Part shown: piece by piece, positions 41,961 through 50,487 of the stretch
How the letters are laid out: every line of letters starts with the position of its first letter
Numbering within the stretch: position 1 is the stretch's first letter
NCBI RefSeq assembly: GCF_042652985.1
Contig: NZ_JBHSHQ010000016.1
Coordinates: forward strand, 1 to 64,000
DNA length: 64,000 nt
Source of the DNA: Ruoffia tabacinasalis
GTDB lineage: Bacteria; Bacillota; Bacilli; Lactobacillales; Aerococcaceae
Direction: 5' to 3'
Position numbers and translations under genes: made by a program
Notes under the pieces: generated by a model
The model's database searches: none
What the model saw: the letters and a program-made list of their open reading frames with translations, nothing else
What the model was told of the DNA's origin: nothing

Positions 41961-43880
41961 ATGCCAGATAATATAAATGAACAAAACTATGACGCGAATC
42001 AGATTCAGGTCCTTGAAGGTCTTGAAGCGGTACGTAAGCGTCCAGGTATGTATATAGGTACGACAAGTATTGATGGTTTACACCACTTAGTGTGGGAAAT
42101 CGTTGATAACTCTATTGACGAGGCACTTGCAGGTTACAGTGATCATATCGAAGTGGTTATTGAAGCGGATAATACAATAACAGTTACCGATAATGGTCGT
42201 GGGATTCCAGTAGATACTCAAGAAAAAACAGGTCGTCCCGCTGTTGAGACCGTCTTTACAATGCTTCACTCCGGAGGTAAATTCGGTGGTGGCGGTTATA
42301 AAGTTTCTGGAGGACTTCACGGGGTAGGTGCAGCAGTTGTAAATGCACTGTCTTCTCACTTGTACGTTGAAGTTTCCCGTAATGGTAAGGTATACCGTGA
42401 AGAATTCGAACGCGGGAATATCGCGAAAGAATTAGAAATCGTCGGGACATCTGAACATACTGGAACAAAAGTAAACTTTAAAGCCGATCCAACGATATTT
42501 ACTGATACAACGGACTTTAAATACAATGTCTTAAAAGAACGTATTCGTGAATTAGCTTTCTTAAATAAAGGTTTACGTATTAGTTTAGAAGATAAACGTG
42601 AAGAGCGAGAAGAATCGGACAGTTTCTTCTATGAGGGTGGTATTCAAAGTTTTGTTGAGTACATCAACGAAGACAAGCAAGTCTTACATGAGAAACCAAT
42701 CTACTTAGAAGGTGAATCTGACGGGATTCAAGTTGAGATTGCTTTACAATATACAACTGATTACGCAACTAAAATTTTATCGTTTGCTAATAATATTCAT
42801 ACTCACGAAGGTGGAACGCATGAATCTGGGTTAAAAGCTGGATTAACACGTGTCATCAATGATTACGCACGTACAAATAACTTATTAAAAGACTCAGATG
42901 ATAACTTATCAGGGGATGATACTCGTGAAGGTTTAACGATTGTTCTATCTGTTAAACATCCGGACCCACAATTCGAAGGGCAAACGAAGACGAAACTTGG
43001 TAACTCTGAAGTTCGTACGATTACAGATCGACTATTCTCATCTAATTACGAATCATTCTTATTAGAAAATCCAAAAGTAGCTAAAATTATTATTGAAAAA
43101 GGGATTTTAGCTTCACGCGCAAGAAACGCGGCGAAACGTGCCCGTGAAATGACACGTAAAAAATCAGGCTTAGAAATCGCAAACTTACCTGGTAAGTTAG
43201 CTGACTGTTCAAGTCGTGATCCAGAAAAATGTGAATTATTTATCGTGGAGGGTGACTCTGCCGGTGGATCAGCGAAACAAGGACGTTCAAGAATGTATCA
43301 AGCAATTTTACCAATTCGTGGTAAAATTCTTAACGTTGAAAAAGCGTCAATGGATCGTATCTTAAATAACGAAGAAATCCGTTCATTATTTACTGCAATG
43401 GGAACAGGTTTTGGTGCTGAATTTGATGTATCAAAAGCTCGTTATCATAAATTAATTCTGATGACCGATGCGGATGTCGATGGAGCACATATTCGTACGC
43501 TATTATTAACATTAATTTTCCGTTATATGCGTCCGTTACTAGAAGCGGGTTATATTTATATTGCTCAACCGCCTCTTTATCAAATTAAACAAGGTAAAAA
43601 AGAATTGTACCTTGATACAGACGAACAATTACGCAAATGGCAAGCAGAAAATCCAGATGCTCGTTACTCTCTACAACGCTATAAAGGTCTTGGAGAGATG
43701 GACTACGAGCAACTATGGGATACAACAATGAATCCTGAAAATCGTCGCTTACTTCGTGTAACGATTGATGATGCTGAGATTGCTAACGAAGTTATGGAAA
43801 TGCTTATGGGGGACGAAGTTCCGCCACGTCGTGAATTTATTGAAGAAAATGCCGTTTATGTACAAAATTTAGATACATAA
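41961..43880 (+). CDS. gyrB: DNA gyrase subunit B
   Basis: 639 aa. The GHKL ATPase has EIVDNSIDEALAG and GGLHGVGAAVVNALS. The TOPRIM domain has EGDSAGGSAKQGRSR and DADVDGAHIRTLLLT. The C-terminus is the usual GyrA-binding tail. It forms A2B2 gyrase with the next gene. Confidence 0.97.
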   Translation: MPDNINEQNYDANQIQVLEGLEAVRKRPGMYIGTTSIDGLHHLVWEIVDNSIDEALAGYSDHIEVVIEADNTITVTDNGRGIPVDTQEKTGRPAVETVFTMLHSGGKFGGGGYKVSGGLHGVGAAVVNALSSHLYVEVSRNGKVYREEFERGNIAKELEIVGTSEHTGTKVNFKADPTIFTDTTDFKYNVLKERIRELAFLNKGLRISLEDKREEREESDSFFYEGGIQSFVEYINEDKQVLHEKPIYLEGESDGIQVEIALQYTTDYATKILSFANNIHTHEGGTHESGLKAGLTRVINDYARTNNLLKDSDDNLSGDDTREGLTIVLSVKHPDPQFEGQTKTKLGNSEVRTITDRLFSSNYESFLLENPKVAKIIIEKGILASRARNAAKRAREMTRKKSGLEIANLPGKLADCSSRDPEKCELFIVEGDSAGGSAKQGRSRMYQAILPIRGKILNVEKASMDRILNNEEIRSLFTAMGTGFGAEFDVSKARYHKLILMTDADVDGAHIRTLLLTLIFRYMRPLLEAGYIYIAQPPLYQIKQGKKELYLDTDEQLRKWQAENPDARYSLQRYKGLGEMDYEQLWDTTMNPENRRLLRVTIDDAEIANEVMEMLMGDEVPPRREFIEENAVYVQNLDT

Positions 43881-43928
43881 TTACTACAACGTATCTATTA
43901 TGTCTCATAAACAGAAAGGAATAAAAAT

Positions 43929-46544
43929 ATGAGTGAAATTTTCGGAGATAATCACCGCGAAATTGAATCAATTAATCTCCCAGATGAAATGCGAACGTCA
44001 TTCCTTGACTATGCTATGAGTGTTATTGTCTCACGTGCTCTTCCAGATGTACGTGATGGTTTGAAACCTGTTCAGCGCCGTATTTTATATGGGATGAATG
44101 AATTGGGTGTGACACCAGATAAACCGCATAAAAAATCTGCACGTATTGTTGGGGACGTTATGGGGAAATATCACCCCCATGGGGACTCAGCAATCTATGA
44201 AGCGATGGTACGTATGGCACAGCCTTTTAGTTACCGTCAATTATTAGTAGATGGACACGGGAACTTTGGTTCAGTCGATGGTGATGGAGCAGCGGCAATG
44301 CGTTATACGGAAGCACGTATGTCAAAAATTGCCTTGGAAATGCTGCGCGATATCAATAAAGATACTATTGATTTCCAAGATAACTATTCTCAAGAAGAGA
44401 AAGAACCAGTTGTATTACCTGCACGCTTTCCTAACCTATTGGTTAACGGTGCGGCTGGTATTGCGGTTGGGATGGCAACGAATATTCCACCTCATAATTT
44501 AGGTGAAGTCATTGATGGTGTGGTTGCCTTAATGCACAATCCTGAAATTACTGTCGAAGAAATTATGGAACACATTCCAGGTCCAGATTTCCCAACTGGT
44601 GGTATCGTTATGGGTAAATCAGGTATTCGTAAAGCCTATAAAACAGGTAAAGGAAAAATCATTATCCGTTCTAAAGTAGATATTGAACCCATCGGTAACG
44701 ATCGTGAACGAATTATCGTTTCAGAATTACCCTATGGAGTAAACAAAGCAAATTTAGTTAAACGTATTGCTGAATTAGCGCGTGAGAAACGGATTGAAGG
44801 AATTACTTATGCCAACGATGAGTCTGCTCGTGAAGGGACGCGAGTTGTCATCGAGGTAAGACGTGATGTTTCTGCCAGTGTTGTATTGAATAACTTATAT
44901 AAATACACACCAATGCAAGTATCATTTGGTTTTAATATGCTTGCGATTGATGGTGGCGTACCCAAAGTCCTAGGTATTAAAGATATTCTTGATAAGTATT
45001 TAGATCACCAAATTGAAGTGATTCGTCGTAGAACTGAATTCGAGAAACGAAAAGCAGAAAATCGTGACCATATCTTACAAGGATTATTGATTGCTTTAGA
45101 TCATATTGATGAAATTATTACGATTATCCGTTCATCTCGTGATGGTGAGACAGCTAAAACACAATTAATCGAAAATTACGGACTTACAGATGTCCAAGCA
45201 CAAGCGATACTCGATATGCGTTTAGTTCGTTTAACTGGCTTAGAACGTGAAAAAATTGAGAAAGAACACAATGATTTACTCGCATTGATTGAACGCTTAA
45301 CTGAGATTTTAAGTAACCAAGAGCGTATGTTTGAAATTATTGAAGATGAATTAACAGATTTAAAAACACGTTTTGGCGATGAACGTCGAACAGAATTACA
45401 AATTGGGGAATTAATGAACATCGATGATGAAGATTTAATCGATGAAGAAGATGTATTAATCGCTTTAACTGCTAACGGATATGTGAAGCGAATGACTCAA
45501 GATGAATTCCAAGTTCAAAACCGTGGTGGACGTGGTGTTAAAGGTATGGGCTTAGGAGATAACGATGAAATTCAAACACTTGTCTCAGCTTCAACCCATG
45601 ATACCCTACTATTCTTTACGAACCTCGGACGCGTATTCAGCCTTAAAGGGTACGATATTCCAGAATACGGACGTCAGGCTAAAGGTTTACCAATCGTAAA
45701 CTTAATTAGTCTTGGTACTGGAGAAGTAGTGAAACAAATTATTTCAGTGAATAAATCAACCGAAGAATCTGGTCAATCTGATAGTTACTTATTCTTTGTA
45801 ACGCGAAGTGGTACAGCAAAACGTACTGATTCATCAGATTATTATAATATTCGTCAAAATGGATTAATCGCTATTAACTTAAAAGAAGGCGATGAATTAG
45901 TCAATGTTATGGAAACAACGGGTGAACACAACATTATTATCGGAACACATAACGGAAACGCTATGACTTTCAATGAAAATGATGTTCGTGTGATGGGACG
46001 TACAGCCACAGGTGTCCGTGGTATTAAATTACGTGCTGACGATTATGTTGTAGGATCTGACGTATTGACTGATGAGCACGAAGTCTTAGTTGTAACTGAA
46101 AATGGTTATGGTAAACGAACGCCTGCTTCAGAATATACTCCTAAAAACCGTGGGGGTCTTGGAGTGAAAACGTCCAATATTTCTGAGAAGAGTGGTAAAT
46201 TATCAGGTATCGTGACTGTTAAAGGTGATGAAGACTTGATGATTATGACTGATCAAGGTGTTGTAATCAGATCACACGTTAGTGGGATTTCACAAACATC
46301 TCGAGCTACCCTTGGTGTTCGTATGATTCGATTAGATGACGACGCTATTGTTAGTTCGATCGCTACGATTCCAGCAGCTGAGGAAGAAGCTACAGAAGAA
46401 GAGGTCATTGAACACATTGATGACGTCAAAGTTGACCGTGAGTCAGTAACTTCCGAAGATGTTGAACTCAATGAAGAATTATCAGAAAGAATTTCAGAAG
46501 CAGTAGAAGATACTGAAGAAGAGTTTGATGAAGATAACGAATAA
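43929..46544 (+). CDS. gyrA: DNA gyrase subunit A
   Basis: 871 aa, longer than the common 820-840 because of an acidic Glu/Asp/Ser tail of about 45 residues. The breakage-reunion domain has the catalytic Tyr in AMRYTEARMS, and the C-terminal beta-pinwheel carries the GyrA box QNRGGRGVKG. The quinolone region reads HPHGDSAIYEA with Ser87 and Glu91, the susceptible residues. Confidence 0.97.
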   Translation: MSEIFGDNHREIESINLPDEMRTSFLDYAMSVIVSRALPDVRDGLKPVQRRILYGMNELGVTPDKPHKKSARIVGDVMGKYHPHGDSAIYEAMVRMAQPFSYRQLLVDGHGNFGSVDGDGAAAMRYTEARMSKIALEMLRDINKDTIDFQDNYSQEEKEPVVLPARFPNLLVNGAAGIAVGMATNIPPHNLGEVIDGVVALMHNPEITVEEIMEHIPGPDFPTGGIVMGKSGIRKAYKTGKGKIIIRSKVDIEPIGNDRERIIVSELPYGVNKANLVKRIAELAREKRIEGITYANDESAREGTRVVIEVRRDVSASVVLNNLYKYTPMQVSFGFNMLAIDGGVPKVLGIKDILDKYLDHQIEVIRRRTEFEKRKAENRDHILQGLLIALDHIDEIITIIRSSRDGETAKTQLIENYGLTDVQAQAILDMRLVRLTGLEREKIEKEHNDLLALIERLTEILSNQERMFEIIEDELTDLKTRFGDERRTELQIGELMNIDDEDLIDEEDVLIALTANGYVKRMTQDEFQVQNRGGRGVKGMGLGDNDEIQTLVSASTHDTLLFFTNLGRVFSLKGYDIPEYGRQAKGLPIVNLISLGTGEVVKQIISVNKSTEESGQSDSYLFFVTRSGTAKRTDSSDYYNIRQNGLIAINLKEGDELVNVMETTGEHNIIIGTHNGNAMTFNENDVRVMGRTATGVRGIKLRADDYVVGSDVLTDEHEVLVVTENGYGKRTPASEYTPKNRGGLGVKTSNISEKSGKLSGIVTVKGDEDLMIMTDQGVVIRSHVSGISQTSRATLGVRMIRLDDDAIVSSIATIPAAEEEATEEEVIEHIDDVKVDRESVTSEDVELNEELSERISEAVEDTEEEFDEDNE

Positions 46545-46555
46545 TAAATGAACAA

Positions 46556-46601
46556 AGAAGCGACAAGCTTTCATCATTTGATGAGCTTATCGCTTCTTTT
46601 A
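46556..46601. terminator. Bidirectional terminator between gyrA and serA
   Basis: AAAGAAGCGA and TCGCTTCTTT arms with an extended inner stem, lying between convergent stops. Confidence 0.88.
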
Positions 46602-46615
46602 TGTGCATATTTTTC

Positions 46616-47809
46616 TTAGTTTGTTGAAGGTTTAAGATGTCGAACACGGACGACCCCTTCGATATTTTCTAGTGCAACCTTATCATTTGCTTCGATGTCA
46701 TCGTCTAAATCAATCATCGTACAAGCCCAGCCATTGCGAGGTTTGTTCGTTAATCGGTTAATATTTAGATTGTGTTGAGAAAGTACATGGGTAATTTGAC
46801 CGATCATGTTCGGGATATTACGATGTAACACGGTTATACGGCTAATAGTTTGGATTGGACCAAAATTAATCGTCGGGAAATTCACTGAATGATGAATGTT
46901 TCCGTTTTTCAAGTAGTCCATGACTTGGTCAATGACCATATTTGCTGCATTCGCTTCACTTTCAGGTGTTGAGGCACCAAGATGGGGAATATTAATCGTA
47001 TTTTTCATACTTAATGTTTTTTCATCTGGGAAATCAACCACATATTTACCAATACTTCCATTATTAATTGCGTCTTCCAAAGCATTTAAATCCACTAAAC
47101 CACCACGGGCACAGTTAATAATGATTTGACCTTTTTTGGCTTCAGCTAATAATTCTGCATTTAAATAATTTTTTGTACTGTCATTGTATGGAATATGTAA
47201 TGTGATGTAATCACAGTTTTGCATAATATAATTAATATCATATTGAGTTTTTGTTGAGGGATTTAAGCCGAGAGCGTGTTGGACCGATAAGTATGGGTCA
47301 TAACCGTAGACATCCATCCCTAAACCTAAACACATATTAGCAACAAGCACACCAATGGCACCTAAACCAATGATACCAATTTTCTTACCGGCTAATTCGG
47401 GTCCAACAAATTGCTTTTTACCCGCCTCAACTTTTGAACCAATATCAGACTCGCCTATGAGTGTTTGTGTCCAGTCTAAGGCCGATTCAATGTTTCTTGA
47501 AGACATGATCAAAGCAGATAGAACTAACTCTTTAACGCCGTTTGCGTTGGCTCCTGGTGCATTTGCAACAACAATTCCCTTCTCGGTCAATTCATCAATT
47601 GGGATATTGTTAACACCTGAACCTGCTCGGCCGACAAATTTTAAATTCTCTGGCAAGTCCATCTGATGCATATCAGCACTTCTTACAATAATGGCATCTG
47701 CTTCGGAATCACTATGATTTAAAGTAAATTCGTGTGTTAGCTTACTTAATGCATTGGCATCAATATTGTTTAATGTTTTAATTTTAAATCTTTTTTCTGT
47801 ATAGCTCAT
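46616..47809 (-). CDS. serA: D-3-phosphoglycerate dehydrogenase
   Basis: 397 aa. The catalytic and NAD-binding domains have GRAGSGVNNIP, the dinucleotide loop GLGAIGVLVAN and the catalytic region NIPHLGASTPESE. A C-terminal ACT domain spans about 320-395 and may give serine feedback control. It catalyses the first step of serine synthesis. The ATG overlaps the serC stop by four bases. Confidence 0.93.
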   Translation of the reverse strand: MSYTEKRFKIKTLNNIDANALSKLTHEFTLNHSDSEADAIIVRSADMHQMDLPENLKFVGRAGSGVNNIPIDELTEKGIVVANAPGANANGVKELVLSALIMSSRNIESALDWTQTLIGESDIGSKVEAGKKQFVGPELAGKKIGIIGLGAIGVLVANMCLGLGMDVYGYDPYLSVQHALGLNPSTKTQYDINYIMQNCDYITLHIPYNDSTKNYLNAELLAEAKKGQIIINCARGGLVDLNALEDAINNGSIGKYVVDFPDEKTLSMKNTINIPHLGASTPESEANAANMVIDQVMDYLKNGNIHHSVNFPTINFGPIQTISRITVLHRNIPNMIGQITHVLSQHNLNINRLTNKPRNGWACTMIDLDDDIEANDKVALENIEGVVRVRHLKPSTN

Positions 47810-48906
47810 TTTGTACCTCGCTTATTATCATTTTCAAAGACTTTCATAAAGTTAATGAGTGCATCGATACCTTCCATCGGCATGGCGTTATAGATACTCG
47901 CACGCATGCCACCGACTGATCGGTGTCCTTTCAAGTTATGTAGACCTTTTTCTTGGGCTTCTTTAGCGAAAGCTTTATCTAAATCCTCTGAATCGGTTCT
48001 AAAAGTCACATTCATAATTGAACGGTTCTCTTTACGAGCTGTCCCTTGATAGAAATCACTTTGGTCAATGTAATCATAAAGTTTAGCCGTTTTCTCTTTA
48101 TTGATTGCTTCGATGGCTTTCACACCACCTTGCTCTTCTAACCAAGCAAATACTTGACCAGCTACATAAATAGCAAAAGTAGGAGGTGTGTTGTACATTG
48201 AATCTTTATCAATTTGTGTCGCATAATCGAGCATTGTAGGCGTGATATCTTGAGCCTTACCTACTAGGTCTTTACGCACAATGACAACAGTTAGACCCGC
48301 TGGTCCCATATTTTTTTGAGCTCCAGCATAGATTAGGCCAAATTTAGTGACATCATACTCTTCTGAAAGAATATTCGATGACATATCAGCGACTAAAGGA
48401 ATATTGTCAAATTGAGGGAGCTCCTCTGGTTTAAAACGCGTTCCATAGATTGTATTGTTCAAACACAAATGTACATAATCAGCATCTGGACGGACATTAA
48501 TAGCGTCATTATTTGGAATATATGTAAAATCATCCTCTTCAGTACTTGCTGCGACTTGAATATCACCGTAGCGAATGGCTTCTTTATAAGCTTTTTTAGA
48601 GAAACTTCCTGTTAAGATATAATCAGCTTTACCTGATTGATTTAATAAATTTAATGGTACACTTGAAAACTGAGTCGATGCCCCACCTTGTAAAAATAAA
48701 ATTTCGTAAGTATCTGGAATATTCATTAAGTTGCGTAATGATTGTTTAGCATTCTCATGAATTTCCATGTAGGATGGAGATCGGTGGCTCATTTCCATAA
48801 CAGATAGGCCTTGCCCTTGGTAATTTGTTAGGTTTTTACTAACATTTTCTAATACTGAAACTGGCAGTGTAGATGGTCCTGCAGAGAAATTATAAATGCG
48901 ATTCAT
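47806..48906 (-). CDS. serC: Phosphoserine aminotransferase
   Basis: 366 aa PLP enzyme starting MNRIYNFSAGPSTLPVSVLE, with the PLP Lys in IYAGAQKNMGPAG. Second step of serine synthesis. First gene of a serC-serA operon. The last enzyme, SerB, is not in this window. An AAGGAG site lies eight bases before the ATG. Confidence 0.95.
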   Translation of the reverse strand: MNRIYNFSAGPSTLPVSVLENVSKNLTNYQGQGLSVMEMSHRSPSYMEIHENAKQSLRNLMNIPDTYEILFLQGGASTQFSSVPLNLLNQSGKADYILTGSFSKKAYKEAIRYGDIQVAASTEEDDFTYIPNNDAINVRPDADYVHLCLNNTIYGTRFKPEELPQFDNIPLVADMSSNILSEEYDVTKFGLIYAGAQKNMGPAGLTVVIVRKDLVGKAQDITPTMLDYATQIDKDSMYNTPPTFAIYVAGQVFAWLEEQGGVKAIEAINKEKTAKLYDYIDQSDFYQGTARKENRSIMNVTFRTDSEDLDKAFAKEAQEKGLHNLKGHRSVGGMRASIYNAMPMEGIDALINFMKVFENDNKRGTK

Positions 48907-48936
48907 CTTAAACGCTCCTTTTTAATTAATGATATG

Positions 48937-48945
48937 ATCATTATA
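48937..48945 (-). promoter_or_regulatory. serC promoter, extended -10
   Basis: Minus-strand TGATATAAT at about 48940-48948 (TATAAT at 48940-48945) lies about 35 bp before serC. The -35 is weak. Confidence 0.5.
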
Positions 48946-49030
48946 TCACAAAATAAAGAAAAACTAAGGGGTTTATTAAAATAAGATGAAAATAATGTAA
49001 AATATCTCATAAAAAACTTTCAAATAAAGC

Positions 49031-49059
49031 TTGTAATCAAATGATGATAATTGTATAAT
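49031..49059 (+). promoter_or_regulatory. rpsF-ssb-rpsR promoter
   Basis: TTGTAA (49031-49036), 17 bp, TATAAT (49054-49059). A leader of about 75 nt includes a GAGTA/TACTC hairpin before AAGGAGG. Confidence 0.8.
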
Positions 49060-49141
49060 TCATAGATGTGAGTATTTAACTATACTCTCCTTGCTCTAAT
49101 ATTTTTTTAGGGCCATCAGACCAAAAGGAGGTGCAAGCCAA

Positions 49142-49441
49142 ATGAGCCAAACAACAAAATACGAAATTTTATATATTATCCGTCCTGACTTAAACGAAGA
49201 CGAGAAAAATGAATTAGTAGAACGTTTCGATGGTATCTTAACAGCAAACGGAACTACAATTGTTGAGTCGAAAGACTGGGCAAAACGTCGCTTAGCATAT
49301 GAGATTAATGATTATAAAGAAGGAATTTATCATTTAATCACTGCTGAAGCTTCAGATGCTACAGGAATCAACGAATTCGACCGTTTAGCTGCGATCAATC
49401 GCGGAATCTTACGTTTTATGATTACTAAAGTAGAAGCTTAA
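49142..49441 (+). CDS. rpsF: 30S ribosomal protein S6
   Basis: 99 aa. Begins with the KYEILYIIRPDLNEDEK pattern and has the WAKRRLAYEINDYKEGIYHL core. It pairs with S18 on the 30S platform. First of rpsF-ssb-rpsR. Confidence 0.97.
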   Translation: MSQTTKYEILYIIRPDLNEDEKNELVERFDGILTANGTTIVESKDWAKRRLAYEINDYKEGIYHLITAEASDATGINEFDRLAAINRGILRFMITKVEA

Positions 49442-49443
49442 TT

Positions 49444-49459
49444 TGTTTCACGTGAAACA
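49444..49459. promoter_or_regulatory. parS centromere site (ParB/Spo0J binding)
   Basis: TGTTTCACGTGAAACA is a perfect match to the parS palindrome. It lies three bases after the rpsF stop and ahead of ssb, about 12 kb from dnaA. Confidence 0.95.
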
Positions 49460-49479
49460 CTTTGAAGGAGGATGTAATT

Positions 49480-50031
49480 GTGAACACAGTTCAATTAGTG
49501 GGACGTTTGACACGAGAAGTTGACTTGAAGTTTACTTCGTCAGGTATTGCAGTAGGTACTTTTACCATAGCCGTTAATCGCAATTTTACTAATCAACAAG
49601 GTGAGCGTGAAGCCGATTTTATTAGTTGCGTAATCTGGCGTAAATCAGCAGAAAACTTTGCTAACTTTACCCGTAAAGGATCTCAAGTTGGAGTCGAAGG
49701 ACGTATTCAAACACGTAATTACGAAAACCAACAAGGTCAACGTGTCTATGTTACTGAAGTAGTTGTAGAACAGTTCCATTTATTGGAGCCACGTTCAGTT
49801 ACAGAACAAAGACCTGCGGATACTAGCAACAATAATAGCAGTAGTAGTTATGGTGGCGGACAAAGTTATAACAATAACAACTCTCAAAACCAACAAAACA
49901 ACTACAACAATAACCAATCATCATATCAAAACAATAATTCAAATAACAATAGTGGAGGATTCGGTAACTCACCATTTAACATGGAAGATGGCACGCCAGT
50001 TGACATCTCTGAAGATGACTTACCATTCTAA
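49480..50031 (+). CDS. ssb: Single-stranded DNA-binding protein
   Basis: 183 aa from GTG 49480, nine bases after GGAGG; the TTG at 49462 overlaps that site. An OB fold (about 1-105, NTVQLVGRLTREVDLKFTSS) is followed by a low-complexity Asn/Gln/Ser/Tyr linker and the acidic tip ISEDDLPF that docks partner proteins. Confidence 0.96.
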   Translation: MNTVQLVGRLTREVDLKFTSSGIAVGTFTIAVNRNFTNQQGEREADFISCVIWRKSAENFANFTRKGSQVGVEGRIQTRNYENQQGQRVYVTEVVVEQFHLLEPRSVTEQRPADTSNNNSSSSYGGGQSYNNNNSQNQQNNYNNNQSSYQNNNSNNNSGGFGNSPFNMEDGTPVDISEDDLPF

Positions 50032-50072
50032 TCTTTCAACATTCGTTTAAAATATAAAGGAGGATAACACCT

Positions 50073-50306
50073 ATGGGACAACGTCGTGGTGGAAGACGCA
50101 GAAAAAAAGTATGTTTTTTCTGTGCAAATCATATTGATCACCCTGATTATAAAGACGTGGATTTAGTTAGCCGTTTCGTATCTGAAAAAGGTAAAATTTT
50201 ACCTCGTCGAGTTACAGGTACTTGTGCTAAACATCAACGTACTTTAACTTCAACAGTTAAACGTACTCGTATTATGGCACTAATTCCATTTACAATTAAA
50301 GACTAA
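50073..50306 (+). CDS. rpsR: 30S ribosomal protein S18
   Basis: 77 aa. MGQRRGGRRRKKVCFFC, then the RVTGTCAKHQRTL core. Two Cys of the zinc-type motif (CFFC) remain. Confidence 0.97.
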   Translation: MGQRRGGRRRKKVCFFCANHIDHPDYKDVDLVSRFVSEKGKILPRRVTGTCAKHQRTLTSTVKRTRIMALIPFTIKD

Positions 50307-50317
50307 TTTAATTAGCT

Positions 50318-50353
50318 GAGAGTAGGACCTTGTGTTCTACTCTCTTTTTTTAT
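50318..50353 (+). terminator. rpsR terminator
   Basis: GAGAGTAG and CTACTCTC arms, then seven T. Confidence 0.9.
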
Positions 50354-50369
50354 TGACGCATAACATAAA

Positions 50370-50385
50370 TGTTTCACATGAAACT
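50370..50385. promoter_or_regulatory. Degenerate parS-like palindrome
   Basis: TGTTTCACATGAAACT differs from the parS consensus at two positions. It lies upstream of gdpP. Confidence 0.5.
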
Positions 50386-50487
50386 TTTAACTTATTTTCT
50401 AGCAAGTTAGTAAACTTCGGAACAATAGCATTAGAACATTGATTATGTTAAAATACTTAGTATATTATTAATTAGATGAGGTGAAAT

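Noticed and set aside
49060..49141. S6:S18 autoregulatory leader motif upstream of rpsF
   Set aside because: A small hairpin is present, but the conserved bulge sequence of that motif was not recognisable.
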